Assembly (NCBI RefSeq): GCF_021462285.1 | Contig: NZ_CP082787.1 | Coordinates: 4,526,001-4,590,000, forward strand | DNA: 64,000 nucleotides | Source of the DNA: Serratia entomophila | Lineage (GTDB): Bacteria; Pseudomonadota; Gammaproteobacteria; Enterobacterales; Enterobacteriaceae | Reading direction: 5' to 3' | Shown: positions 1 through 12,078 of the stretch, piece after piece | How the letters are laid out: every line of letters begins with the position of its first letter | Position numbering within the stretch: position 1 is the first letter of the stretch | Notes under the pieces: generated by a model | The model's database searches: none | What the model was told of the DNA's origin: nothing | Seen by the model: the letters and a program-made list of their open reading frames with translations, nothing else | Translations under genes and position numbers: made by a program

Positions 1-458
1 AAGTAGGTGTACAGCACGATCAGACCGCCCTTCGAATAGAGGTTAAAGCTCTCCATCAGGCCGTATTTGCGCAGCAGCAGCGTCAGGCAGCCGTTCAGCC
101 CCAGCAGGATGACGAAGGCGAACGCCAACGGCACCCCGGCAAAGTTGCTGGTCATGTTGGTAAAGGACATCACGAAATCATGAAACCGCGTCTGGCCCAG
201 CTGGCGCAGTGAGTAACTGCCCACTAGGGCGATCAGCAAGCCGTAAACGCTGGACCACCAGGAGATCTCCAGCGAGAACTGAAACGCCTGCAGATAAAAC
301 GGCGAGGTCAGTACGTCAACGTAGTTGCCCCAGCCCCAGCCGCTGGTTTCGCTAAAGAAGCTGCTGACGGCGATCCACACCAGCGGCGCGATTTGGAAGG
401 CGCCGAACAGCAGGATAAACGGCAGCAGGCACAGCGCGGCAATCCATTTGGCGCTCAT
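1..458 (-). CDS. ABC transporter permease, N-terminal part (cut by window edge)
   Basis: Inner-membrane permease subunit of an ABC importer; the reading frame runs off the left edge, so only about 152 N-terminal residues are visible. A first hydrophobic segment (about residues 5-30, with ALCLLPFILLFGAF) and later ones around GVPLAFAFVILLGLNG fit a binding-protein-dependent permease of the Fe/spermidine/2-aminoethylphosphonate type. The ATG at 456-458 overlaps the TGA of the phosphatase gene by four bases (ATGA), so the two are translationally coupled and belong to one minus-strand operon started by the binding protein. The ATPase and possibly a second permease should lie beyond position 1. 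Substrate is inferred from context only. Confidence 0.8.
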   Translation of the reverse strand, partial: MSAKWIAALCLLPFILLFGAFQIAPLVWIAVSSFFSETSGWGWGNYVDVLTSPFYLQAFQFSLEISWWSSVYGLLIALVGSYSLRQLGQTRFHDFVMSFTNMTSNFAGVPLAFAFVILLGLNGCLTLLLRKYGLMESFNLYSKGGLIVLYTY

Positions 459-1264
459 CTTTCACCCTGCGCCAACAACGCCCGGCAGCGCGGTTTGTCA
501 TGCGCCACCTGCAGCAGATCGCACAGGGTGCCGCACAGCTCGGTCTGCAGCGGATCGGCGTCGTTCTGGCTGAACGCCGCGCCGAACACGAACAGCGGTA
601 CCTGCCGCTCTTCCGGCAGCACCCCGCCGTGGCTGCGATCGTCATTCATGCCGTGATCGGCGGTGACCATCACCTGATAGCCGGCGGCCAGCCAGTCGGG
701 CAGATAGCGCGACAGCGCGCCGTCGGCATGGCGCGCCGCGTTGCGGTACTGCGGCGACGACAGGCCGAAGCGATGGCCGGCGTCGTCGATATTCATCGGG
801 TGAATCAACAGGAAATCCGGCTGATGGCGGCGGCGCAGGTTTTCGGCGTCGTCGAACAGGTGCGTATCGGGGTAGCCGTCGTCGTAATAAAAATGGCCGT
901 GCTGGATCGGCAGTTCGGCGTCGTCGGTATGGCGATCGCGCGCGGCGTCGAACGGCGTGCGGTTATACAGCTCGCTGAACCAATGGTAGGCGGCGGCGGC
1001 AGTGGTCAGCCCGGCGGCGCGCGCGTAATGAAACACGCTTTGCTGATGCGAGAGACGCGATACGTGGTTATGCACCACGCCGCTCTCCACCGGCGTCACG
1101 CCGGTGAGGATGCATTCATACAGCGGCCGGGAGAGCGAGGGCAACTCGCTCTCCAGCTGATACAACCGTCCACGCCCCGCCGCGCATTCGGCCTGCAGAT
1201 ACCCCATGGCGTCGTGCGCCACTTGATAGTTGAGGCCGTCCAGCAGCACCAGGATCGTTTTCAT
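455..1264 (-). CDS. Alkaline phosphatase superfamily (nucleotide pyrophosphatase/phosphodiesterase-like) enzyme
   Basis: Predicted metal-dependent phosphoester or phosphonate hydrolase of 269 residues without a signal peptide, so probably cytoplasmic. Metal-ligand motifs of the superfamily are all present: D9 in LLDGLN, D160/H164 in MNIDDAGHRFG, D203/H204 in TADHGMND and H212 in SHGG; S43 or S45 in LPSLSRPLYE sits where the nucleophile is expected. I chose the ATG at 1262-1264 because the protein then begins MKTILVLLDG, the usual first strand of this fold; the longer frame upstream overlaps the binding-protein gene. It lies 11 bp after the binding-protein gene and overlaps the permease start. 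The setting suggests hydrolysis of the imported compound; the true substrate is not readable from sequence. Confidence 0.82.
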   Translation of the reverse strand: MKTILVLLDGLNYQVAHDAMGYLQAECAAGRGRLYQLESELPSLSRPLYECILTGVTPVESGVVHNHVSRLSHQQSVFHYARAAGLTTAAAAYHWFSELYNRTPFDAARDRHTDDAELPIQHGHFYYDDGYPDTHLFDDAENLRRRHQPDFLLIHPMNIDDAGHRFGLSSPQYRNAARHADGALSRYLPDWLAAGYQVMVTADHGMNDDRSHGGVLPEERQVPLFVFGAAFSQNDADPLQTELCGTLCDLLQVAHDKPRCRALLAQGER

Positions 1265-1275
1265 AATGGCTTGAC

Positions 1276-2337
1276 TCACTGCTGCATATACATGATGACG
1301 TTTTCCTGCCACTGGCGCGGCAGCGTTTTGGCGCTCTGCTCCCAGGCCGCCGGATCGGCGATCGGATGGGCATTCTTGTACTGTTCGGCCGGCAGCAGCT
1401 TGGCCTTGACGTCATCCGGCAGGGTCAGATGCTCGGCGCGGATCGGGCGGGCGTAGCCGCGCGCCAGGTTGATCTGGCCGGCGTCGGAGAAGATGTATTC
1501 ACGCGCCAGCTTGGCGGCGTTCGGGTGTTTGGCGTATTTGTTGATGATGGTGGTGTAGCCGGAGGTGATGGAGCCGTCCGACGGGATCAGCACGTCGAAA
1601 CGGGTTTTGTCGATCTGATCGCGGTAGTTCAGGCCGTTAAAGTCCCATACCACGCCAACCTGCACTTCGCCTTTCTCCAGCGAGGCGATCACCGGGTTGC
1701 TCAGGCTCAGGCGCCCGGCCTTGGCCAGCTTGCCGAAGAACTCCAGGCCCGGCTTCAGGTTCTTTTCGTTGCCGCCCATGGCGTAGGTGGCCGCCAATAC
1801 GCCGCTGGCCGCCTGCGAAGCTGTGCCGACGTCGCCGATGGTGACCTGATAGCTGCCTTTCAGCAGGTCGGCCCAGCTGTGCGGAATGTCTTTGACCTGC
1901 TGCTTATTGATAATGAAAGCGATGGTGCCGGTGTAGGCCAGCGCCCAGTGGCCGTCTTTATCCTTCGCCCAGTCCGGCACCTGCTCCCAGGTGGAGGGTT
2001 TGTACGGCTGCGTCACCCCTTTTTGCACCGCGATCGGGCCGAATGCCGCGCCCACGTCGCCGATATCCGCGGTGGCGTTGCCTTTCTCCGCATCGAATTT
2101 GGCGATTTCCTGCGCCGAACTCATATCGGTATCGACATGCTTCAGGCCGTATTTACTCAGCAGATCCTGCCAGGTGCCTTTCCAGTTGGCCCAGCTGTCC
2201 GGCATGCCGACGCTGTTGACGGCGCCTTCTTTCCTGGCCGCCTGCTCCAGCGCCGCCAGATCGGTATCCGCGGCCCAGCTCATCTGGCTGGTCAGTACCA
2301 TCGCACTGCTTAACACAGAAGCGCACAAACGTTTCAT
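1276..2337 (-). CDS. Periplasmic substrate-binding protein of ABC transporter (extracellular solute-binding family 1)
   Basis: Captures a solute in the periplasm and delivers it to the permease encoded downstream. The 353-residue protein has a Sec signal peptide (MKRLCASVLSSAMVLTSQMSWA, cleavage probably after A22), followed by the family-1 binding-protein pattern: PDSWANW, GDVGAAFGP, GTIAFIINKQQV and a late segment with TTIINKYAKHPNAAKLAREYIFS. The start was set at the ATG 2335-2337 because it gives the signal peptide and has GGAG nine bases upstream. It is the first gene of the minus-strand operon and diverges from the GntR-type regulator. Homologues include Fe(III), spermidine/putrescine and 2-aminoethylphosphonate binders; the phosphatase neighbour favours an organophosphorus ligand, which is an inference. 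Confidence 0.83.
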   Translation of the reverse strand: MKRLCASVLSSAMVLTSQMSWAADTDLAALEQAARKEGAVNSVGMPDSWANWKGTWQDLLSKYGLKHVDTDMSSAQEIAKFDAEKGNATADIGDVGAAFGPIAVQKGVTQPYKPSTWEQVPDWAKDKDGHWALAYTGTIAFIINKQQVKDIPHSWADLLKGSYQVTIGDVGTASQAASGVLAATYAMGGNEKNLKPGLEFFGKLAKAGRLSLSNPVIASLEKGEVQVGVVWDFNGLNYRDQIDKTRFDVLIPSDGSITSGYTTIINKYAKHPNAAKLAREYIFSDAGQINLARGYARPIRAEHLTLPDDVKAKLLPAEQYKNAHPIADPAAWEQSAKTLPRQWQENVIMYMQQ

Positions 2338-2530
2338 AACTGATGCTCCGGGTGGTAGGGTGTGGGGGCGCTGGACTAGTCCAGCAAGAACCAAGCCAAT
2401 CTAACGGACGAATGTGATAATTATATGTCAGCCTAAAAATGCAGCGTATTTATCGCACTTGCGTCCCCAAACCCGCGCCGCTGGTCTACCTTAACGGAGG
2501 CGAAACGCACTGAAATGGGGCACCTGTTGC
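2338..2530. promoter_or_regulatory. Divergent intergenic control region
   Basis: This 193-bp gap holds the promoters of the binding-protein operon (minus) and the GntR-type regulator (plus), and is the likely binding place of that regulator. No clear consensus promoter was recognised. A short open frame (ATG at 2514, seven codons, TGA at 2535) overlaps the start of the regulator and could be a leader, but this is weak. Confidence 0.4.
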
Positions 2531-3241
2531 ATGAATGATGTACCGACCACGGTCGCGACCCTCTGCCGGACGCTGGCCGCCCGTATCGCCAGCGGCGAGT
2601 TCAGCGCCGGCGGCAAGCTGCCCTCCGAGCGCGCCCTGAGCGAACAGTTCTCCACCACCCGCATCACCCTGCAGGAGGCGCTCGGCCAGCTGGAGGCGCA
2701 GGGGGTGATCTACCGGCAGGTGCGGCGTGGCTGGTTTATCTCGCCGCCGCGGCTGATCTACAACCCGCTGCAGCGCAGCCACTTTCACGCCATGGCGCAG
2801 CAGCAGGGGCGTGACGCCCATACCGAAGTGATCGACAGTGGCCGCGTGCAGGCCGACGCCGCCCTGGCGCGGCGGCTGGAGCTGCCGGAAGGCGCCGAGG
2901 TTTACCGCATCCGCCGGCTGCGCTCTATCGACGGGCGCGCGGTGCTGTACTGCGAGCATTACCTCAACCCAGCCTATTTTGCCGGTATCCTGGATGAAGA
3001 CCTGACCCAGTCGCTGACCGGGCTATACGCCGAACGTTACGACATTCGCTACGGCCGGGTGCGCTTCGACATGCTGCCGACCCTGCTGCCGCAGCAGGCC
3101 GCCGCGATGCTGAAGGTGACCTACGGCAGCCCGGCGCTGTTCATTACCCGGGTGAACCGCGATCAGCACGATCGGGTGATTGACTGCGATTTGGAGTACT
3201 GGCGCTACGACGCGCTGCACATTGACGTGGAAGCGCAGTAG
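2531..3241 (+). CDS. GntR/HutC-family transcriptional regulator with UTRA domain (PhnR/PhnF-like)
   Basis: Ligand-responsive DNA-binding regulator of 236 residues. Residues about 8-75 form the winged helix typical of GntR (KLPSERALSEQFSTTRITLQEALGQLEAQG, then the wing RQVRRGWFI); residues about 90-230 match the UTRA effector domain, with the tail VNRDQHDRVIDCDLEYWRYDAL. An in-frame stop at 2510 excludes a longer N-terminus. It is transcribed away from the ABC transporter/phosphatase operon, the classic layout for a local regulator. UTRA regulators next to such operons often control phosphonate use (PhnR, PhnF), so that role is proposed, not shown. It ends convergently with metH, separated by a strong hairpin. 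Confidence 0.85.
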   Translation: MNDVPTTVATLCRTLAARIASGEFSAGGKLPSERALSEQFSTTRITLQEALGQLEAQGVIYRQVRRGWFISPPRLIYNPLQRSHFHAMAQQQGRDAHTEVIDSGRVQADAALARRLELPEGAEVYRIRRLRSIDGRAVLYCEHYLNPAYFAGILDEDLTQSLTGLYAERYDIRYGRVRFDMLPTLLPQQAAAMLKVTYGSPALFITRVNRDQHDRVIDCDLEYWRYDALHIDVEAQ

Positions 3242-3251
3242 CCGCAAATGA

Positions 3252-3275
3252 CAAGGGCGCATCGCTGCGCCCTTG
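3252..3275 (-). terminator. Hairpin between GntR-type regulator and metH
   Basis: A perfect 10-bp inverted repeat (CAAGGGCGCA / TGCGCCCTTG) with a 4-base loop separates two convergent genes. Read on the minus strand it is followed by TCATTT, a weak U-tract, so it most likely ends the metH transcript; it may act in both directions. Confidence 0.65.
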
Positions 3276-3285
3276 AAGGAGAGGA

Positions 3286-6966
<3,681 letters not shown>

Positions 6967-7066
6967 TGTAACCCCTTCAATTGCCATCCAGCCCATCGCT
7001 CAACTGCCGTAAAAACCAACGACTCATCCTAGCACAGCTTGTAAGGGCAAAGTGGCGCGCGGCAAT

Positions 7067-7079
7067 TGAGAGTTTTTCA
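7067..7079. promoter_or_regulatory. Candidate MetR site in metH-iclR intergenic region
   Basis: TGAGAGTTTTTCA fits the MetR consensus TGAA-N5-TTCA in 7 of 8 fixed positions and lies about 100 bp upstream of the metH start. MetR activates metH in enterobacteria. The match alone is short, so this is a candidate. Confidence 0.4.
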
Positions 7080-7138
7080 GGTTGCCCGTCAACACATCCG
7101 ATGAGATGACAGACGGCTTGCAATTCATCGGCAAAAAA

Positions 7139-7153
7139 CGAAAATGAATTCCA
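7139..7153 (-). promoter_or_regulatory. Candidate IclR autoregulatory box upstream of iclR
   Basis: Read on the minus strand the site is TGGAATTCATTTTCG, which matches the known IclR box TGGAAATNATTTCCA at 11 of 14 fixed bases. It lies 26 bp before the iclR start codon. IclR represses its own gene in E. coli, so a box here is expected. A related site lies at the aceB promoter. Confidence 0.5.
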
Positions 7154-7178
7154 TCATACGGAAAGAGGAACGCACATC

Positions 7179-8009
7179 ATGGCCACCCCCGCTCCCGCCA
7201 AACGCGGCAAGAAGCCCCGCGCCGCCGCTCCGGCCGCCAGCGCGGCGACCGGCCAGGTACAGTCGCTGACCCGTGGCCTGAAGCTGCTGGAATACATCGC
7301 CGAAGCCCAGGGCAACGTGGCGCTGACCGATCTGGCCCAGCAGGCCGGGCTGCCGAACTCCACCACCCACCGGCTGCTCACCACCATGCAGCAGCAAGGC
7401 TTTGTGCGCCAGGTCGGCGATCTCGGCCTGTGGACCATCGGCTCCCACGCCTTTGTGGTCGGCAGCAGCTTCCTGCAGAGCCGCAACCTGCTGGCGATGG
7501 TGCACCCCACCCTGCGCCGCCTGATGGAAGAATCCGGCGAGACGGTCAACCTGGCGGTGCTGGACCAGGCCGAACACCAGGCGATCATCATCGATCAGGT
7601 GCAGTGCACCGCGCTGATGCGCATGTCGGCACCGATCGGCGGCAAACTGCCGATGCACGCCTCGGGCGCCGGCAAGGCGTTTCTCGCCACCCTACCGGAC
7701 GATCAGGTCACCAAACTGCTGCACAAGAAAGGCATGCATACCTATACCCAGCACACCCTGACGCCGCACAATCTGAAAGAAGGCCTGGCGCAGATCCGCA
7801 AGCAGGGTTTTTCCTTTGACGATGAAGAACACGCGCTCGGCCTGCGCTGCGTGGCGGCCTGTATTTTCGACGAACACCGCGAAGCCTTCGCCGCTATCTC
7901 CATCTCCGGCCCGGTGTCGCGCATCACCGATAACCGCGTGATTGAACTCGGCGCGCTGGTGATCCACGCGGCAAAAGAGATCAGCCTGGAATACGGCGGC
8001 ATACGCTGA
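7179..8009 (+). CDS. iclR: IclR, repressor of the glyoxylate bypass operon
   Basis: Represses aceBAK unless glyoxylate-type signals are present. The 276-residue protein has a basic, Ala/Pro-rich N-tail (residues 1-25), an IclR-type winged helix (about 27-90, with LTDLAQQAGLPNSTTHRLLTTM) and the effector-binding domain (about 100-270, with MPMHASGAGKAFLATL-like GKLPMHASGAGKAFLA and EEHALGLRCVA). It is 276 residues long, close to E. coli IclR, and sits beside metH as there. In E. coli it is followed by arpA and aceK; here a gluconate/Entner-Doudoroff cassette takes that place. An RBS (AGAGGA) precedes the ATG. Confidence 0.95.
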   Translation: MATPAPAKRGKKPRAAAPAASAATGQVQSLTRGLKLLEYIAEAQGNVALTDLAQQAGLPNSTTHRLLTTMQQQGFVRQVGDLGLWTIGSHAFVVGSSFLQSRNLLAMVHPTLRRLMEESGETVNLAVLDQAEHQAIIIDQVQCTALMRMSAPIGGKLPMHASGAGKAFLATLPDDQVTKLLHKKGMHTYTQHTLTPHNLKEGLAQIRKQGFSFDDEEHALGLRCVAACIFDEHREAFAAISISGPVSRITDNRVIELGALVIHAAKEISLEYGGIR

Positions 8010-8115
8010 TGTCGCCCGCCGCAGGGCGCCACCGCTGCGCCCTGCCCCATAGGTTCCCCCCTGTTGCCAACCTGTAAAACGCCGTGAGGATCCTGTTTCT
8101 CGCGGCGTAAAAAAT

Positions 8116-8131
8116 CTTGAAGCCGATCACA
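8116..8131 (+). promoter_or_regulatory. Candidate CRP site upstream of gntK
   Basis: CTTGA-N6-TCACA has one perfect half (TCACA) and a degenerate other half of the CRP consensus TGTGA-N6-TCACA. It lies about 55 bp upstream of the GntR operators. E. coli gntKU is activated by CRP, which makes the site plausible but not certain. Confidence 0.35.
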
Positions 8132-8185
8132 GTTAACGATCCTCATCGCGAAAGCCCATTGCAACCGGCGGCGCTTCCTTCGACA

Positions 8186-8215
8186 ATGTTACCGATAACA
8201 TGTTACCGGTAACAA
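8186..8215 (+). promoter_or_regulatory. Tandem GntR operators controlling gntKU-edd-eda
   Basis: Two adjacent 16-bp near-palindromes, ATGTTACCGATAACAT (8186-8201) and ATGTTACCGGTAACAA (8200-8215), match the gluconate repressor GntR operator ATGTTACC-SGTAACAT. They share two bases and end 20 bp before the gntK ATG, a position suited to block transcription or elongation. The gntR gene itself is not in this window, so the repressor must be encoded elsewhere. Confidence 0.82.
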
Positions 8216-8235
8216 CCTACACAAGGTGCCAAGCC

Positions 8236-8775
8236 ATGACCAATAATCAAAACCGAATTTACGTCATCATGGGCGTTTCCGGCAGCGGCAAATCCGCCGT
8301 GGCCGCGGCGGCGGCCCGCCAGCTGTCCGCCGGGTTCCTCGACGGCGATTTCCTGCATCCGCGCAGCAACATCCTGAAAATGGCCGCCGGCGAGCCGTTG
8401 AACGACGACGACCGCGCCCCCTGGCTGGCCGCGCTCAACGACGCCGCCTTCGCCATGCAGCGCACCCACGGCGTGTCGATCATCGTCTGTTCGGCGCTGA
8501 AAAAGCATTACCGTGACCGTCTGCGCGCCGGCAACGGCAACCTGTCGTTCATCTATCTGCACGGTGATTTCCCGGTGATCGAAGCCCGCCTGGCGGCGCG
8601 CAACGGCCACTTCTTCAAACCGCAAATGCTGGTCACCCAGTTCGCCGCGCTGGAACAGCCGGGCATTGATGAAAGCGACGTGATGGCCATCGATATCAAC
8701 CAGCCGCTGGAAGGCGTGATCGCCGATACGGTGCGGCATATCCAGAGCTTCCTGCCACAGGACGTCTGCGCGTGA
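8236..8775 (+). CDS. gntK: Gluconokinase, thermoresistant type
   Basis: Phosphorylates D-gluconate to 6-phosphogluconate with ATP in the cytoplasm. The 179 residues match E. coli GntK across the length: Walker A GVSGSGKS near the N-terminus, FLDGDFLHP, GEPLNDDDR-PWL and VCSALKKHYRD. The start is the ATG at 8236 with AAGG about ten bases upstream; an upstream in-frame ATG at 8200 lies inside the GntR operator and adds residues without homology. The TGA overlaps the GTG start of gntU (GTGA), so the pair is coupled as in E. coli gntKU. It feeds edd and eda encoded directly downstream. Confidence 0.96.
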   Translation: MTNNQNRIYVIMGVSGSGKSAVAAAAARQLSAGFLDGDFLHPRSNILKMAAGEPLNDDDRAPWLAALNDAAFAMQRTHGVSIIVCSALKKHYRDRLRAGNGNLSFIYLHGDFPVIEARLAARNGHFFKPQMLVTQFAALEQPGIDESDVMAIDINQPLEGVIADTVRHIQSFLPQDVCA

Positions 8776-10109
8776 ATACTGTCACTCTGGTCGGTACCGC
8801 AGTCGGCTCGGTGTTATTACTGCTGTTCCTGGTGATGAAGGCGCGCATGCACGCCTTCGTCGCGTTGATGCTGGTCTCCATCGCCGCCGGGATCTTTTCC
8901 GGCATGCCGCTGGACCGCATCGCCGACACCATGCAAAAGGGCATGGGCGATACGCTGGGCTTCCTGGCCATCGTGGTCGCGCTGGGCGCGATGTTCGGCA
9001 AGATACTGCATGAGGTCGGCGCGCTCGATCAAATTGCGGCGCATTTGCTGAAACGTTTCGGCCAAAGCAAGGCGCACTATGCGCTCGGCATCGCCGGCCT
9101 GATCTGCGCCCTGCCGCTGTTCTTCGACGTGGCGGTGGTGCTGCTGATCGGCATCGTGTTCGCCGTGGCGCGCCGCACCGACGGCAATATCGTCAAGCTG
9201 GCCATTCCGCTGTTCGCCGGCGTGGCGGCTGCCGCCTCCTTCCTGCTGCCGGGGCCGGTGCCGATGCTGCTGGCTTCCCAGATGAAGGCCGACTTCGGCT
9301 GGATGATCGCCATCGGCCTGGTGGCCGCGGTGCTCGGCATGCTGATTGCAGGCCCGTTGTACGGTAGCTTTATCAGCCGCTACGTTAACTGGCCAATGCC
9401 CGCCGATGAAAACGAACCGACGCTGAATAAGGGCAACCTGCCGTCGTTCGGCTTCAGCCTGGCGCTGGTGCTGTGCCCGCTGGTGCTGGTCGGCATGAAA
9501 ACCATCGGCGCACGGCTGGTGACGCCAGGCTCGCAGCTGCAGCAGTGGCTGGAGTTTATCGGCCACCCGTTCACCGCCATCCTGCTGGCCTGTTTGATTG
9601 TGATTTACGGCCTGGCGAAACCGCGCGGCATGACCAACGAGCAAACGCTGGCCATCTGCTCCGCCGCGGTGCAGCCGGCCGGGATTATTCTGCTGATGAC
9701 CGGCGCCGGCGGGGTGTTCAAACAGATCCTGGTGGACTCGGGCGTCGGCCCGGCGCTGGGTGACGCCATGATCGGCGCCGGCCTGCCGATCGCCGTGGCC
9801 GCCTTTGCGCTCTCCGCCATGGTGCGGGTCATTCAGGGTTCGGCCACCGTCGCCTGTCTGACCACCGTCGGCCTGGTGCTGCCGGTCACCAACCAGCTGG
9901 GGTTGGGCGGCGGGCAATTGGCCGCACTGGCGATCTGCATCGCCGGGGGTTCGATCGTGTTGAGCCACGTCAACGACGCCGGCTTCTGGCTGTTCGGCAA
10001 GTTCACCGGCGCCAACGAACTGCAAACGCTGAAAACCTGGACAGTGATGGAAACCCTGCTGGGCAGCGTGGGCGGCATTATCGGCATGATCGCGTTCACC
10101 ATGTTCTAA
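8772..10109 (+). CDS. gntU: Gluconate permease, GntU type
   Basis: Proton-coupled gluconate importer of the GntP family in the inner membrane; 445 residues, 12 or more hydrophobic segments. It is closer to E. coli GntU than to GntT: it shares the start TLVxTAVGSVLLLLFLVMKARMHAF, the GPVPMLLASQMxADFGWM loop and the SHVNDAGFWLFGKFTGA signature. The start is the GTG at 8772-8774, which overlaps the gntK stop; E. coli gntU has the same kind of coupling. With GntK it takes up and traps gluconate. A hairpin-rich 112-bp gap precedes edd. Confidence 0.95.
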   Translation: MNTVTLVGTAVGSVLLLLFLVMKARMHAFVALMLVSIAAGIFSGMPLDRIADTMQKGMGDTLGFLAIVVALGAMFGKILHEVGALDQIAAHLLKRFGQSKAHYALGIAGLICALPLFFDVAVVLLIGIVFAVARRTDGNIVKLAIPLFAGVAAAASFLLPGPVPMLLASQMKADFGWMIAIGLVAAVLGMLIAGPLYGSFISRYVNWPMPADENEPTLNKGNLPSFGFSLALVLCPLVLVGMKTIGARLVTPGSQLQQWLEFIGHPFTAILLACLIVIYGLAKPRGMTNEQTLAICSAAVQPAGIILLMTGAGGVFKQILVDSGVGPALGDAMIGAGLPIAVAAFALSAMVRVIQGSATVACLTTVGLVLPVTNQLGLGGGQLAALAICIAGGSIVLSHVNDAGFWLFGKFTGANELQTLKTWTVMETLLGSVGGIIGMIAFTMF

Positions 10110-10131
10110 AAAACCATAACGACATAACACT

Positions 10132-10176
10132 GCCCCCGGCCATTGCACACCAGGGCTGCAATTCATCACCGGGGGC
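10132..10176 (+). other. Inverted repeat between gntU and edd
   Basis: GCCCCCGG (10132-10139) and CCGGGGGC (10169-10176) can pair to form a stem with a 29-base loop. There is no U-tract after it, so it is more likely an mRNA processing or stability element, or a partial attenuator, than a terminator. Confidence 0.45.
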
Positions 10177-10221
10177 TCCGCCACCAGGCGGCGTCTATAA
10201 CAACAGCAATGTGAGGAAGGT

Positions 10222-12036
10222 ATGATTAATTCAACCCTGTCCCGTGTCACACAGCGCATCATCGACCGTTCCAAAACCAGCCGCACCGCCTATCTGGCGC
10301 GCATCAACGCGGCGCGTTCACACACCGTACATCGCTCGCAGCTGGCCTGCGGCAACCTGGCGCACGGCTTCGCCGCCTGTCAGCCGGACGATAAGGCCGC
10401 GCTGAAAAACATGGTGCGCAGCGATATTGCCATCATCACCGCCTATAACGACATGCTGTCGGCCCACCAGCCTTACGAGAACTATCCGCAGCGGCTGAAG
10501 CAGGCGCTGAACGCCGTCGGCGCGGTCGGCCAGGTGGCTGGCGGAGTACCGGCGATGTGCGACGGTGTGACCCAGGGCCAGGACGGCATGGAGCTGTCGC
10601 TGATGAGCCGCGATGTCATTGCCATGTCCGCCGCCATCGGCCTGTCGCACAATATGTTCGACGGCGCGCTGTTCCTCGGCATCTGCGACAAAATCGTGCC
10701 GGGATTGGTGATGTCCGCCCTGTCCTTCGGCCATCTGCCTTCGTTGTTTGTGCCGGCCGGCCCGATGAGCAGCGGCCTGCCGAACAAAGAAAAAGTACGC
10801 GTACGCCAGCTGTACGCCGAAGGCAAAGCCGACCGTCTGGCGCTGCTGGAGGCCGAAGCCGCGTCCTATCACGGTATCGGCACCTGCACCTTCTACGGCA
10901 CCGCCAATACCAACCAGATGGTGATGGAGGTGATGGGCCTGCACCTGCCGGGCGCCTCCTTCGTGCACCCGGATACCCCGTTGCGCGATGCGCTGACCGA
11001 TGCCGCCGCCCGGCAGGTGACGCGCCTGACCGCAACCGCCGGCAACTATCTGCCGGTCGGCCAACTGGTGGACGAGAAAGTGGTGGTCAACGGCATCGTT
11101 GCGCTGCTGGCCACCGGCGGCTCCACCAACCTGACCATGCATATGGTGGCGATGGCGCGCGCGGCAGGCATCATCATCAACTGGGACGACTTCTCCGAGC
11201 TGTCGGACGCGGTGCCCCTGCTGTGCCGCATCTACCCCAACGGCCCGGCCGACATCAACCAATTCCAGGCCGCCGGCGGCGTGGCTTTGGTGGTGCGCGA
11301 ACTGCTCAAGCACGGCCTGCTGCATGAAGACGTGCACACCGTGGCCGGTTTCGGCCTGCAGCGCTACACCCAGGAACCCTGGCTGGATAACGGCCGGCTG
11401 GCCTGGCGCGCAGGGGTGGAAACCTCGCTCGACGCCGGCGTTATCGCCAGCGTAGCCCAACCGTTTGAACACCACGGCGGCACCAAAGTGCTGGCCGGCA
11501 ACCTGGGCCGGGCGGTGATGAAAACCTCGGCGGTGCCCGCTGATAACCAGATTATCGAAGCGCCGGCGGTGGTATTCGAAAGCCAGCACGACATCGTGCC
11601 GGCCTTCGAAGCCGGCAAGCTGGATCGCGACTGCGTGGTGGTGGTGCGCTTCCAGGGGCCGCAGGCCAACGGCATGCCGGAGCTGCATAAGCTGATGCCG
11701 CCGCTGGGGGTACTGATGGACCGCGGCTTCAGGGTGGCGCTGGTGACCGACGGCCGCCTGTCCGGCGCCTCCGGCAAGGTACCTTCCGCCATCCACGTTA
11801 CGCCGGAGGCCTGCACCGGCGGCATGCTGGCGAAGGTGCAAAACGGCGACCCGATCCGCGTCAACGGCCGCAGCGGCGAGCTGGAGCTGCTGGTCGACGC
11901 CGAGGAGCTGGCGCAACGCGCGCCTTACCAGCCGGATCTAAGCGCCGAACATATCGGCTGCGGCCGTGAGCTGTTTGGCGCCTTGCGCAGCCAGCTTTCC
12001 GGCGCCGAACAGGGCGCCTGCTGCATCAAATTCTAA
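10222..12036 (+). CDS. edd: Phosphogluconate dehydratase (Entner-Doudoroff)
   Basis: Converts 6-phosphogluconate to 2-keto-3-deoxy-6-phosphogluconate; a member of the IlvD/Edd family with an iron-sulfur cluster. At 604 residues it equals E. coli Edd (603). Visible signatures are the cluster cysteines in [17 protein letters not shown] and [10 protein letters not shown], the motif [11 protein letters not shown], and the late CTGG / [18 protein letters not shown] segment. An AGGAAGG RBS precedes the ATG. It is third in the gntK-gntU-edd-eda run and is followed by eda after 42 bp. In E. coli edd-eda sits with zwf and is separate from gntKU. Confidence 0.97.
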   Translation: MINSTLSRVTQRIIDRSKTSRTAYLARINAARSHTVHRSQLACGNLAHGFAACQPDDKAALKNMVRSDIAIITAYNDMLSAHQPYENYPQRLKQALNAVGAVGQVAGGVPAMCDGVTQGQDGMELSLMSRDVIAMSAAIGLSHNMFDGALFLGICDKIVPGLVMSALSFGHLPSLFVPAGPMSSGLPNKEKVRVRQLYAEGKADRLALLEAEAASYHGIGTCTFYGTANTNQMVMEVMGLHLPGASFVHPDTPLRDALTDAAARQVTRLTATAGNYLPVGQLVDEKVVVNGIVALLATGGSTNLTMHMVAMARAAGIIINWDDFSELSDAVPLLCRIYPNGPADINQFQAAGGVALVVRELLKHGLLHEDVHTVAGFGLQRYTQEPWLDNGRLAWRAGVETSLDAGVIASVAQPFEHHGGTKVLAGNLGRAVMKTSAVPADNQIIEAPAVVFESQHDIVPAFEAGKLDRDCVVVVRFQGPQANGMPELHKLMPPLGVLMDRGFRVALVTDGRLSGASGKVPSAIHVTPEACTGGMLAKVQNGDPIRVNGRSGELELLVDAEELAQRAPYQPDLSAEHIGCGRELFGALRSQLSGAEQGACCIKF

Positions 12037-12044
12037 CCAAGAGC

Positions 12045-12061
12045 ATGGCCGCGGCGGCCAT
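12045..12061 (+). other. Hairpin between edd and eda
   Basis: ATGGCCG and CGGCCAT pair around a 3-base loop just upstream of the eda ribosome binding site. There is no following U-tract. It may adjust eda translation or mRNA processing. Confidence 0.4.
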
Positions 12062-12078
12062 AAATGGAGAACGTCATA

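Noticed and set aside
8817..10286. 489-codon antisense frame over gntU
   Set aside because: Low-complexity His/Gln/Arg-rich product and lies opposite the conserved permease gene.
10318..11916. 532-codon antisense frame over edd
   Set aside because: Shadow of edd with no recognisable domain.
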